Positions 26,701-37,061 of a DNA stretch of 64,000 nt are shown one piece after another; within the stretch, counting starts at the first letter, position 1; every line of letters begins with the position of its first letter. Source of the stretch: Ligustrum vulgare (Eukaryota > Streptophyta > Magnoliopsida > Lamiales > Oleaceae); the NCBI GenBank assembly GCA_963555705.1, contig OY743187.1, positions 9,190,133 to 9,254,132 of the forward strand. The letters run 5' to 3'. The notes under the pieces were generated by a model. The model had not been told where the DNA came from. It did no database searches and worked only from the letters and a program-made list of their open reading frames with translations. Both the position numbers and the translations under genes were made by a program.

Positions 26701-28032
26701 ATTCAATGGTTCTAATCCATATATGGAAAACTAGAAAACAAGAAAAGAAAAGCTTAAATTGTTTAGTTTATAAAGTTCTCATTACAACTCTTTGATCCCT
26801 AACAATGATTAGACTTAGGATTTGTGCATTGCCTGTTCTGCCAAGCAATTGCAAGATGAGAAAAATGTTAATGTCCTCTGGATATCCGTTTCGCAACTTC
26901 ATTCTTCCTCATGGTGAGCTTATGTTTCTGGCGTTGGCATATACAAGCTACTCCACAATAGGGAGCTTCTGTCCAGAACAAAAGCATATTCTTACCAGAG
27001 TAACTTAGTTAGATATGTAATCTTCACGGTTCATGTATTTTATTTATGCAATAATGCTACTTCTATGCATTTGTCTTCTAGTCGATTTTACCAGTTCTGT
27101 ATATGCATCTGTATGCATAATGCATGTTCCTGTAGACATCAGAGCTATTACTGGTTTTAAATTCCAACACCTTGATTTTACAGTTGATACGGGCAGTGTA
27201 GTTCTTCAAAATAATTATTTTCAACCTTTTTTAGATCAAATGAATATATCTTTTAATTTGTGATTTCATACGACGGTCAGATCCTCATAGATTGCAGTGG
27301 AGATGAAAATTCGGAAAAAACTCCCGATATGGCCTTTCTCAACAAGAAAAATGCTCTTTTGCGTCTTGTAGAGGAAAATCCAGTGACAAAAACAATTGTT
27401 TTCTGTAACAAGGTACTTTTCAAAATCATATTCCCGACAGTCATTTTACTGCTCTGTTTTATATCGTTAATATCGTGCTATTAATCTAATACTATTTACT
27501 ACATTGACCATATGCAGATAGAAACATGCAGGAAAGTTGAAAATGCATTAAAACGATTTGATAGAAAGGGAAGTTGTACACGAGTTCTACCATTCCATGC
27601 TGCTTTAGAACAAGAATCAAGGCTTACAAACATAAAGGAATTCCGTAGCTTTCCAGCCAAGAATATTTCTCTGTTTTTAGTGTGTACTGATAGGTATTTA
27701 TCTATTTTCACTGTAGAGATACATCTAGTTCTTTTGTAGCCATTGTGAATAGGCAACCCAAAAAAATTACTCGATTCTTTATGCCATCTTGCAGAGCATC
27801 TAGAGGAATAGACTTCGCTGGTGTGGATCATGTTGTGCTTTTTGATTTTCCTCGGGACCCAAGTGAATATGTACGTCGTGTTGGAAGAACTGCCAGAGGT
27901 GCCGGAGGTAAGGGCAAGGCGTTTATATTTGTTGTTGGTAAGCAAGTTTCTCTTGCAAGGAGGATTATTGAAAGAAACAGAAAAGGCCACCCTTTGCATG
28001 ATGTCCCATCTACCTACGAAATGATGAGTTAG
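20725..28032 (+). CDS. RH50: DEAD-box ATP-dependent RNA helicase, RH50-like (8 exons)
   Basis: ATP-driven RNA remodelling enzyme. The Arabidopsis relative RH50 is plastid-associated, and Ser-rich residues 1-60 here would fit an organelle transit peptide. Exons: 20726-ish start codon at 20725 to 20926, 22668-23143, 23886-24080, 24554-24741, 26200-26413, 27281-27412, 27518-27693, 27795-28032; joined length 1,821 nt, 606 residues, in frame throughout. Motifs: ADQSGSGKT (242-250), PTAELAS, TPGR, DEVD (358-361) instead of DEAD, TAT (390-392) instead of SAT, SRGID, and RRVGRTAR (555-562) instead of HRxGRxxR. These departures are what I remember of the RH50 branch, so they look lineage-typical rather than damage. 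A basic, charged region ([13 protein letters not shown]) precedes the core. Intron 1 is about 1.7 kb and intron 4 holds a foldback MITE. It converges with the PPR gene 280 bp downstream. Confidence 0.92.
24808..25022. mobile_element. Foldback MITE in intron 4 of the helicase
   Basis: Long imperfect inverted repeat. The left arm has TTGTTTATAAATAGC...ACGTG...TTGGTCC. The right arm, read inverted, has TTGTTTATAAATGGCCACGTGG...ATTGGACC. The outer arms repeat TTTATAAAC again. No clear target duplication. It is transcribed with the intron and could fold into a hairpin. Confidence 0.55.
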
Positions 28033-28312
28033 TTCCACATTGTAGGAAGGTAGAAATATACTTTAAGTTCCTTAACCTGCAGAAGTTGCAAATTTTTGTC
28101 AGATTAGAGCTTGGCTTTTTACTTTACTAATTTGGGATTTTTCACGCTGTAATTTGCATCATATATTAATTTGCATCATATATTAAATTTTCGAATATAG
28201 TTCGTTCAAAACTGGACGACAAGGTTGTCTCTCATTGAAGCATTTAAAGAAGCTGGGGAATTCAAGTTGACATAACAATTTTTTTCCGAATCCAGTTTGC
28301 ACAGCTCCGGAC

Positions 28313-30280
28313 TTAATTCTCAACAAGGTTCCGAAACTTTACTCTCCTTTTAACACTACCTAACCTATCATATCCTATGCCAATCTTGCTATGCATCAAT
28401 TTCATTGCTAAATCAGCATTGCCAGCCTTCCTCAAGGCGTTGATCATAATTGTACGAACTTTGCCTGGAATTTCTCTGCCGCGATCAACCACTCCATCAG
28501 CCAACTTGCAAGCCTCTACTATACGACCAACTTTGCACAACACAAAAATCATATGTTGAAAAGCAGTCTCCACAACGATACACATCGGCGCTAGCTCGTC
28601 TAAGATTTTACAAGCTCTTGCCACCTTGCCTGAAAGACACAGCCCAGTTGAGAGGACCCTAAAAGAAGCATCATTTGGAGTTATGCCTTTGTCAATCATC
28701 ATATCCCACAATCTCAATGCTTCTTCATTACGCCGCTCTTTGAACAAGCCACTCAACAATATTGTGTATGTATACACTGTCTGATCACAACCTTCATCTT
28801 CCATTCTCTTGAAAAGCGTCGATGCTTCATCAACCTTTCCGCTCTTTACCAAGGCATCTATGAGCACGTTATAACAATAGGAGTCACGAGGACAACCCTT
28901 GTCAACCATCTCTAAGAAGAGTTTTTCAGCCTCATCGATTCTCCCTGCCTTACCAAGACCATCAATGAGGCTCGAATAGAACACAGCATTTATACACACG
29001 TTGCTACTTTTACAATATTCAAACCATTGTAGCGCGTTTTCGAGTTTCCCACTCTTGCACAAACCATTCACAATAACCCCATATGTAATCTCATCTGGTT
29101 TGAAACCTTCGCTTTGCATCCTCTGAAAAAGTCCCATAGCTATATCCAAGTTCCGATTCTTTGCATATGCATCGATCAAAGAAGTATAAATCGCGGTATT
29201 AGGCCTACACCCATTCTGAATCATATTCTCGAAAACCGAATACCCTTCCATAGACTTCCCATCCTTACAAAGACCACCAATCACTAGACTATAAGCATGG
29301 GGAGGAATGTCCAATCCTTTTTCCTTCATTTCATGATAAAATCTCAGACAACAATCATAATCTTCTTGAGAATAACAAGCCTGCATCAAAGTCATGTGAG
29401 TAATCTTATCAGGCTCTACATTCTTCAGCTCCATTTCCTGGAATTTCTCCATGGCTTTCTTAACATTTCCAGCCTTAGAGTACCCTTTAATAATTGTATT
29501 ATAAGTGAAGATATCGGGCTTAATTTTACCGTTTTCCATAACCTCGAAAACCCGTTCGGCTGATTCAATAAACTCAGAACTGACCAAACCATTTATCAAA
29601 CAGTTGTAAGTACACAAACTAGGCTCGATCTCATTTTCTTTCATCATCTTCCATACCCACAATAACTCTTCCACCATCCCAACACTCCCAAAGCTCCTAA
29701 TCAAAGAATTAGCCACAATTGCATTCATTAAGAAAGCCTTTCTCTTAAACTCGTTAAAAACAAACTTAATCCTATCCAAATCACAAGCAAGACTCAAAAT
29801 CTCAATCATAGAAACATAACATTCAAGATTATGAACATAACCCTTTTGCTTACTTGCCCAGATAAAAAACCTGTATGCCGTTTCAGGTTGTTTTGCAATC
29901 TGGTCTGGTTTTTTCAGTATGTAAGCAACAAAGTTGGGCGGGAGCTTGATTAAGTACTTTCGGCAGAATTCAGTCAAGTCTTGTTCCAAGTTGGAGTTGG
30001 AGTTTTTGTCTAATAGGTTGAGGATTTGTGGGACCCATGGGGAGGGTTGGAGGTCCTTCCTGGAATCAGTAGTGATGAGGTCTGAGAGGTCAGTAATGGG
30101 TTGCACCCATTCCGCTGGTGGGAGTGGACTGAAGGAAGATACCCATTTCAGAAGGGGAGTTGAATATGAATTTGGATATAGGTTTGAGGGGCTTGGCAAC
30201 GACAATTTGGGATTATTGGTGAAAGGAAAGTGGTGGATTCGAAGCGTGGCAGAGACGGGGATTTTGAGGAGTTTTTTCAT
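28313..30280 (-). CDS. P-class pentatricopeptide repeat protein (At1g03560-like)
   Basis: Single-exon gene of 655 residues. PPR tracts bind organellar RNA sequence-specifically and act in processing, stability or translation. From about residue 175 to the C-terminus there are roughly a dozen 35-residue repeats with typical cores (for example YNTIIKGYSKAGNVKKAMEKF and YSSLIDGLGKAGRIDEAEKLF segments). No E, DYW or SMR domain is seen. The C-terminal block (MKLMHSKIGIGYDRLGSVKRR) closely resembles what I remember of Arabidopsis At1g03560, annotated as mitochondrial. I chose ATG 30278-30280 (MKKLLKIPVSATLRIHHF), which begins a targeting-like segment. An upstream in-frame ATG at 30442 would add 54 residues encoded partly by a 39-bp duplication and a lysine run, which is unlikely protein. 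Intact, and convergent with the helicase. Confidence 0.93.
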   Translation of the reverse strand: MKKLLKIPVSATLRIHHFPFTNNPKLSLPSPSNLYPNSYSTPLLKWVSSFSPLPPAEWVQPITDLSDLITTDSRKDLQPSPWVPQILNLLDKNSNSNLEQDLTEFCRKYLIKLPPNFVAYILKKPDQIAKQPETAYRFFIWASKQKGYVHNLECYVSMIEILSLACDLDRIKFVFNEFKRKAFLMNAIVANSLIRSFGSVGMVEELLWVWKMMKENEIEPSLCTYNCLINGLVSSEFIESAERVFEVMENGKIKPDIFTYNTIIKGYSKAGNVKKAMEKFQEMELKNVEPDKITHMTLMQACYSQEDYDCCLRFYHEMKEKGLDIPPHAYSLVIGGLCKDGKSMEGYSVFENMIQNGCRPNTAIYTSLIDAYAKNRNLDIAMGLFQRMQSEGFKPDEITYGVIVNGLCKSGKLENALQWFEYCKSSNVCINAVFYSSLIDGLGKAGRIDEAEKLFLEMVDKGCPRDSYCYNVLIDALVKSGKVDEASTLFKRMEDEGCDQTVYTYTILLSGLFKERRNEEALRLWDMMIDKGITPNDASFRVLSTGLCLSGKVARACKILDELAPMCIVVETAFQHMIFVLCKVGRIVEACKLADGVVDRGREIPGKVRTIMINALRKAGNADLAMKLMHSKIGIGYDRLGSVKRRVKFRNLVEN

Positions 30281-30330
30281 CTGTTTTTTTTTTTTTTTGC
30301 TCAGTGATGATGATAGAAGGAGGTCTAAAG

Positions 30331-30404
30331 GTTGAACTTGAAGCCGAAAGCATCCATTTTTGTTATAAGGTTGATCTTGAAGCCGAAAGCATCCATTTTT
30401 GTTC
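30331..30404. repeat. 39-bp tandem duplication in the PPR 5' leader
   Basis: Two units, at 30331 and 30370, share CTTGAAGCCGAAAGCATCC followed by a T-run. The pair lies about 50-125 bp upstream of the chosen PPR start and keeps the upstream frame open, creating a longer apparent ORF. Confidence 0.85.
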
Positions 30405-30642
30405 TGGAGGGGAAATTGAGGAATTTCCGAACGGACGAACAAATAGAAGTATTGGACTCTGGGTTCGGAACGGATGGGGGTGAATTCAAAATTAAATTGA
30501 AATTGAGATTTTAAGATCCTAGTCTTCTGACGTTACAAAATTTTTCTTGGATTATTGACAATCTTGTGATGCTATTATTATTATTATTATTATTATTTTT
30601 TTTTTTTCCAAATGTAAGATTAGTATATGAAGAAGTGAGATT

Positions 30643-30918
30643 ATATTCCATCCGTCCCACAAAGATATACTTACTTCTATTTTCATACGGATTAAGAAAA
30701 TATAATTAATATATGTTTGAAGTATAAATTTACATTTTACCTAATATACTCTTATATTAAATAATGAGTTGTTCATATTTGTTGATAATAATACATATTA
30801 AATAGGGGTATATTAAAAAATGAAGACATTAATATACTCTCAAAAAGGAAAGTGACCTATCTTTGTTGGACAAACCAAAAAGGAAAATAAGGCTATCTTT
30901 GTGGGACGGAGGGTGTAG
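30643..30918. mobile_element. Stowaway-type (Tc1/mariner) MITE
   Basis: Inverted ends ATCCGTCCCACAAAGATA (left) and TATCTTTGTGGGACGGAGG (right) match the well-known CTCCGTCCCA terminus of Stowaway elements. TA lies next to the right end. The 276-bp interior is AT-rich and non-coding. Confidence 0.8.
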
Positions 30919-30962
30919 TATATTTGTCGTGAATTTGTGCAGAATCATGGAATTTCAATAAC

Positions 30963-31960
30963 TTGAAAGAAAAAATTTCACTATCTCCCAGACTGAATGA
31001 GCACTTCAACGTCCCTGATGCGCACTTCAACGTACTTGATGCGGTCTTTCGAGATCATCGACACCAGCGCAATGGAACGTGGACACCAGGCTGGATGGAA
31101 TTTAGTGTTGTCCTCAGCTTTGGTAGCCCTACTTCCCTTCTATCTTCGACCTTGTCCTTGGCTTTGCAGCCTACCACCTTTCTCTGGCATACTTCTCACC
31201 AGATCCTCGAATCGCCCAACCCGTGCGATCTTATGCCGCTCCCACCACCTCTCTACACTAGCTTCGGACGTGCACCATTCATCAAAGCCCCTCATCACCA
31301 GAAATCATTAAATACAGACGTGCGTAGCGGCCTGATTCTAGAGAAGCATAACTTGTTTGCCTACTGGCTTAGAGAAGAGATTCAAAAAGGACAGACAATG
31401 GGGAAGGATCTTCTTCGTTTTCTAGCCTTGTACTAATGCACACATCTACCGGGTCTCTCTAAGCCGGGTGGCGAGAAAAGAAGATTGATTATTTAAGTAG
31501 CGAGACCCTATCGTGAAAGCTTTGGAGCGATCAGAAAATCCACCTTATTCCCGAGCTAACTCCCTGGATCATGCTGCTGACCTTTTTTTGAAATCTAGAT
31601 CTTCTGTTTAGCGAATCTGGAATAAGGAAGCAACCCTCCGACGAGGCCTATCAGCCTAAACTGTGGGACCTCGGTATCATGGACTATCTCGCATACCTAG
31701 TGAGCTAGCCTGCCTGTCGATAGGACAACCCACACGCACCCGCTTTCTATTTTGGTGTCTTGTTGGGCACAGATAGTACCTGCAGCCTGACTTTTCTTTT
31801 TCACTTTTAAGCAAATAAGAATAAGTAAAGCCGAATTATTCGACCGCACCCCTTTGCTATTATTATTTTCAATTTCACCCTTCTAAACGTTCTCTAGAAT
31901 ATGGCAAACATTCCTGCTCCCCATGTGTGTAGGGGGCAAGCTTGAGGTGCTTATATCATT
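30963..31960. other. Possible mitochondrial DNA insertion (NUMT)
   Basis: About 1 kb clearly richer in G+C than its flanks. Its balanced composition and texture (GGGACCTCGGTATCATGG, CCGGGTCTCTCTAAGCCGGG) remind me of plant mitochondrial spacer DNA. Two overlapping frames (30,963-31,436 and 30,997-31,311) show no recognisable domain, and frame choice is ambiguous, so I do not call a gene. A small internal duplication (GCACTTCAACGT, ~31,000-31,033) is present. Confidence 0.35.
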
Positions 31961-32074
31961 GTCCATTAGAAATAATGTTTTTAACACATGTAGACACGAA
32001 TAGTATCAAAATACTTATCATCATTCACAACTAGAATAAGTAAAAGTAAAAGTTTAATAAGAATTAAATCTAAT

Positions 32075-32290
32075 TTAGATGCTACGTGATTTAGTAGATA
32101 AAACACTTATATTAAGAGTTGGCTCAAATCACAATGTTTCCAACCTAAGCACAAGAGAAGAAATGACATCAACCAAATTTAAGGGAAATGATTTTCTCGG
32201 CTACCTAGTAGAATTTCTTTTCTTGATAAAATTATTAATCATTTTCGTCACGTTTGATCATTTTTGTTATTGTTAATTGATTTATTTTTT
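32075..32290 (+). mobile_element. Candidate SINE remnant
   Basis: An A-box-like TGATTTAGTAG (32087-32097) and a B-box-like GGCTCAAATC (32121-32130) lie 34 bp apart, a spacing found in plant tRNA-derived SINEs. A T-rich tail follows near 32,270-32,290. No target duplication was established. Confidence 0.3.
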
Positions 32291-33385
32291 TGCCAAAAAA
32301 TTAACATTATTATTATTAAGTATGAATGTGTGAAGTTTTTTTTTTTTTTTTATTACAATAGCTAGATTTTTCTTTATTTACCATGTAAAATAAAGTCAAT
32401 CAAATAACAAAAGTTGAAAAATTCTTCACTTTTTCCATCAAGAAAATTAAACAAATCAAACATATTAAACTTCTAATTCTCAGGAATTCAATTCCCTGAA
32501 ATTCATTTTATTTTCACTCAAATTTCACTATCACTATCAGATACAAGTGGAAATTTACCTAGAAAACATTTTCTTTTCAATGCTAATTAAACACACATAA
32601 TTTTTTAGGACTAATGGGGTTCGTGATTTAAAGTTCAAGGACTATCAAAGTTGGATTTGAAGTTTGATGACGTTTTTGTTCATGTTTCCAGTGTGTTTGA
32701 TTTGTATCCTTTTTCATGGAAAATGTCATTTTCCATTCAAAATTTTCACCATAGTTGTTTGATACAATACATTTTTTCTATAATTAAATTTTATGGTACA
32801 ACACTCTAAAACATGTTTTGGACTATTTTTCATGAAAAATTAATTCTAGTGAGTTGGTGATTTTTATTTTTTATGAAAGTTAAAAAATTTTGAAATTCTT
32901 TTACAAAGAAAATAAAAGCTATCAAAGAAAACCTAAAAATGAAAAATATTAACAAGAAATTGCAGGGTGCTACCGACCACAAAAAGGACCAATCATGCAA
33001 ATGAGCCGAGGAAAATCTTGATCTGGAATATTTTCAGCAACTTGTAGAAAATATGGCGAAACTTGAACGATATGAAGAGGCTGAATCGAGATCAAAGCAT
33101 CAAACGAAGAAAGTTACAGTTGCAAAGAGGAACCACGGATCCACTAAGTTTTTTATTTTTGTGGATTACCTTTTTCTCTGCATCTTCTTCTGTTTCCTCC
33201 TCTTCGTTCTCTTCAAAATGATCAGGTTTTAATCCAGAAAGGTAAATGTTCGACGACCCATATCCTCATTGTTTACGAATCTAATAACATTGTACTGAAT
33301 TTGCCCATTTTGATCAACACATCTTTTTTTTCGAATTTGTAGTTATTATGTATCATAGTGGAAATTCTTCTGCGCGCTTGTATAT
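32291..33385. other. No gene recognised
   Basis: AT-rich. Around 32,690-32,760 there is a GTGTTTGAT...CATTTTCCATTC segment resembling the Tourist-type MITE at 61.3 kb, but the ends are not clear. Confidence 0.4.
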
Positions 33386-34061
33386 TGTTGGGAATTATCG
33401 CAGAAGTAACTTTTGATATTCAAGAAATAATTGAACAAACAAAAAATAAAGTATCAATGCAAAATTTCGGATTGTCAAAACTTTCCACGTTATAATAATT
33501 TGTAATAAAATTTCTCACTCACCAACCCACTACCGATCCCACAAACTACAGAAAAAATAATAACAACGAGCTTCCATCTAATACAAGTTTCTATCATTTA
33601 ATTTACCCACAAAAGATTGCAAAAAACTTATAAAGATAAAACTCACATTTTTCTCCTTTTTAGTCCCAAATTGGTTACACTCTACAATTGGCTGTCCTTA
33701 ACATACGTATTGTTAGGTAAAGACAACCCAAAAAAGGTGTAGAATTTGTGTTCCAAAGTCAAAGTGGAATAAACAAAATAAGGAAACAAAATGAACAAAA
33801 AAATACACCCCCCCCCCTCCCCCCAAGAATTCCCCTAAACGATCGCTTGGGGTTACCATTTCAGCCTCCGTTTCTACAAAACTAGACCACGCGATCGCTA
33901 TTAAGGAATAGGGTGATCGCTTACCTATTCCTGAAAAGTGAAAAGCGGTAGCTCCTTTGTTTTTCCTTCTTCTTAATTCCTTATCGGTCCATCAAAATAA
34001 AACCTTAATTGGTTACCTTCACCACGACCCAAACCCCATAATTTGTGTCAATAACCCAACA
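33386..34061 (-). repeat. 3' LTR of the copia element
   Basis: About 676 bp and the partner of 36381-37061. It shares, for example, CTTTGTTTTTCCTTCTTC and ACCACGACCCAAACCCC blocks. A C-run at 33,808-33,826 is private to this copy. Confidence 0.85.
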
Positions 34062-34073
34062 ATCTCCACCTTG
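34062..34073 (-). other. Polypurine tract of the copia element
   Basis: CAAGGTGGAGAT on the minus strand immediately before the LTR start TGTTGGG; the classic copia arrangement. Confidence 0.75.
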
Positions 34074-34739
34074 ACTCAAATTTTTGCAAGCCAAAAATTC
34101 AAAACTCAACCATTGGGTAATCAGGCAGGTATTTAACACTTTGACAATCTCATACTCCAACATATGAGTATAACCACTAAGAATTATCAATGAACTCCAA
34201 ACTTTTCATTGACTTATGTTGAAACAAAATTGTTGAAAAATTATGGTGCAACTCTCATTGTTAGCTTTTCCATAGGAGCTCATCAGCTATCGATATCAAT
34301 TCAACCACATACTTTGCATCAAAGTCAAACCAATGCCTATGTGCGAACATATGCACCCGCCAGTAAGAATTCATCCTCTATAATAACAACTAGCTTTGAG
34401 GTTGCCACCATCTTTCTCAGCCCTTGTATGAGACCCATTATTTAAAAGAAATGTGATTTGCAATAGTAAATTTTGAAAAATGTAAGGTTAAAAAATATGG
34501 AATTTTTTTGGGTTCACGTATAGATTATTTTATTTGTAGAATGTGTGTTTGAAAATGAGTTTTGAAAAAAAATGAAGGTTTTAAATAATGGATACCAAAT
34601 ACGGGCTGAGAGTACATTATCACCGCCCTTTACCAAGAGCTCTACCTTTTAGACAATTTCTTCTCACATGATGGAATTATCCACAGTTCCAAATGTTACA
34701 TTCTTCTTGGAGTTACCCTCTTTCACTTTTTAGTAACAA

Positions 34740-36043
34740 GTAAATTATTTTCAGATGAAATATCGCTTCCACCTAATCTCATTTCTTCATTGATCAACTT
34801 GTAACTTTTGCAAAATCCACATTTTTCATCTCGTACATCAAAATAGGCTTGATGTGCTCAAACGTAGATGAAAGAGACTAGATGAACCTTAATGCTTTAT
34901 CCTCATCATCAATCTTGATGCTAATAGATTCCATTCCAGAAACTATTCCATTGAGAACACTATGATGGTTCGGGATTTTTCTCAAAGAATGAAATTGTTC
35001 CTTCAGATACAACCAATTTGATAGACTTTTCGTCTGTTACAGCTCTTACAATTTTTCCCAAAGTTCCTTAGCTGCAGATATTTCATGAATATTTGCAAGA
35101 ACATTTTTGGCCAAATAAAGTCATATTGTACTAGCAGCCTTTAAATCCAAATCTTCATCATTCTTATTGAATTTAATTTCTTCTCTTTTGTCAGAACTCG
35201 CGGTTGGTTTTCCATTCAAAACTTTTTGCAGTCCCGCCTGAATCTATGGGTGGACGTGGTTCGGTTTGGTTCTGGTTCTAGAAAAACCAAACCAAACCAT
35301 AAACCGATGATTTTTTACTAATGGAACCAATTTGTTTTTTTAAAGATATGGAATCAAACCGAAACCAAACCGCTCGGTTCTGGTTTGGTCTAGTTTTGTT
35401 CGGTTTTGGGACCATTACTTGAATTTTTATATAATAAATGCAAATTAAAACTTGTTTATATCCGCTTCTTCATTAGAATCCATCTACATCATTACTAAAT
35501 AAAAAATGAAGTTTTTAGTTAACAAAACAATTTTTTTTAAAAAGGTAACATGTTATTCTAAGTCAAAGAAGAAGAAACTCGCCTGAATGAAGCTCGTCGA
35601 CCGGTTGAAACTTAGAGAATCGAACATAAAGACTGTTTAGACTTATAGTTATAGGTTACGATGAAGTTCTGAGTCCCATTCTATCGTGGTGCCGTGTGAG
35701 TTAGGGATGAAATTTTCAATTTGAATTTGAGTTAACTCTTGAGAATTGACGAATTGGGCCGAGGTTTATATATACATAGATTTTAAAAAATAAACATCAA
35801 TGTCGTCGAAGGTGACTAAAGAGTGCAACGATTACTGTGTTATAGGAGTGCAAGTAAAGCAGTTTGAATGCGTGTCTATAATTGAAAAAAAGAAAAATGA
35901 ATTAGATTTAGAATTTAGATTTATGATTTAAAATCTTTGTCTAATAGGAAATGAGATAAAATGTATGATAAATAACATTTTTGTACATTTCACATTTATA
36001 ATTTTAGATTTGAATTTTTTGGTGAGATGAATATCCACTAATT

Positions 36044-36083
<40 letters not shown>

Positions 36084-36340
36084 TTTTGATTCTGGTTCTG
36101 GAAAGAGAACCGGAATCAAAATCGAAAACAAATGGTTCTTGATTTTAAGAACCAAACCATTATTTTTTTAATGTAGAACCGAACCAAACCGTTTGGTTTG
36201 GTTCTGGTTTAGTCTGGTCTGGGTCGGTTATTTTGTCCACCCCTACCGCTGAATCAATACATCCCTTGTACTTGTCACAAGCCAAAATTGATTCTCCTAT
36301 CATATTTCTTCACGTCGTACTTTCTAGACATATTTTCTTT
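34740..36340 (-). pseudogene. Copia gag remnant, interrupted
   Basis: On the minus strand the frame begins near 36,335 and is split by the 1-kb TIR element at 35,245-36,245. It resumes with recognisable Gag (UBN2-type) sequence: LYLAKNVLANIHEI, AAKELWEKL, and an LKEQFHSLRK segment. Several stops and shifts are present (for example an in-frame TGA within the ASTI*LYL stretch). The remainder toward 34,740 is badly eroded. Non-functional. Confidence 0.75.
35245..36245. mobile_element. TIR element copy C, best preserved (1,001 bp)
   Basis: Left end TATGGGTGGACGTGG, right end inverted TAGGGGTGGACAAAA. Both are followed inward by GGTTTGGTTCTGG-type repeats, giving extended inverted termini. Flanking near-duplication: CCGCCTGAATC (35234-35244) versus CCGCTGAATC (36246-36255). 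It sits inside the copia gag remnant. A (TA)n run lies at ~36,046-36,080. No coding capacity. Compared with copies A and B it lacks their nested MITEs, so it best represents the empty element. Confidence 0.85.
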
Positions 36341-36366
36341 TGCTCCAATTATTCGAACTACCTATT

Positions 36367-36378
36367 GCTATGATACCA
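36367..36378 (-). other. Primer binding site of the copia element
   Basis: TGGTATCATAGC on the minus strand, two bases inside the right LTR; one mismatch from the usual TGGTATCAGAGC complementary to initiator tRNA-Met. Confidence 0.75.
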
Positions 36379-36380
36379 TT

Positions 36381-37061
36381 TGTTATGAATTAAACGCAGA
36401 TTCCTCTTTACTTAACCCGCAGGAACTTTTGATGTTCAAGAAATAATTGAGCAAATAAGAAAATAAAATAACAAAGCAAAATTTCGGAATCCTAAAGACT
36501 TTCACCGTATAATAAATTGTTACAATTATATATAATTTTTCTCATTCTCCAACCCAATACTGCTCTCACGGAATACAAATAAAATACTAACAATGAATTT
36601 ATATCTAACAAAAGTTTATACCCCTTGATTTACTCCACAAAAGGTTGTAAGAAACTACAAAGATAAAACTCATAATTTTCTCCCTTTTAGTCACAAATTG
36701 GTCGCTCTCTAAAATTGGCTCTCCTTAACACACATATATAGGTAAAGACAACAAAAAAAAAGTGTAGTATTCGTGTCCCAAGAGGTTTCCTCCTTGAAGT
36801 GGAATAAACGAAATAAGGAAACAAAATAAACAAAGAGACCGGCCCGAGAATTTCCCCAAGCGCTTGGGGTTACCTTTTCGGCCTCTATTTCTTCAAAACA
36901 TGACCACGCAATCGAGAATAGGGCAATCAGTTGCCTATTCCTGAAAAGCGATGGCTCCTTTGTTTTTCCTTCTTCATTCCTTATCGGCCCATCTAACAAA
37001 AACCTTAATGGGTTACCTCTACCACGACCCAAACCCCATAATTTGGATCAATAATCCAACA
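36381..37061 (-). repeat. 5' LTR of the copia element
   Basis: About 681 bp, with termini TGTTATG...TCCAACA in + orientation. It is diverged from the left LTR by numerous differences. Confidence 0.85.

Larger units (their letters stand above)
33386..37061 (-). mobile_element. Old Ty1/copia retrotransposon, pol-deleted
   Basis: Two LTRs (33386-34061 and 36381-37061), TGTTRK...CCAACA in + orientation, with many substitutions and indels between them, so this is an old insertion. The near-match flank TATAT/TACAT could be the target duplication. Orientation is shown by a tRNA-iMet-like primer site (TGGTATCATAGC on the minus strand) beside the right LTR and a purine tract (CAAGGTGGAGAT) beside the left. 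The interior keeps only gag remnants; protease, integrase, RT and RNase H are not seen. It is interrupted by TIR-element copy C. Confidence 0.85.

Noticed and set aside
30963..31436. 157-codon + strand ORF
   Set aside because: It overlaps a 104-codon alternative frame, has no domain, and lies in a segment that looks organelle-derived and non-coding.
36046..36080. (TA)n run and other microsatellites as regulatory features
   Set aside because: Simple repeats within a transposon; also (GT)n at ~3,216, (AC)n/(AT)n at ~9,250 and (ATT)n at ~30,575, none with evidence of function.
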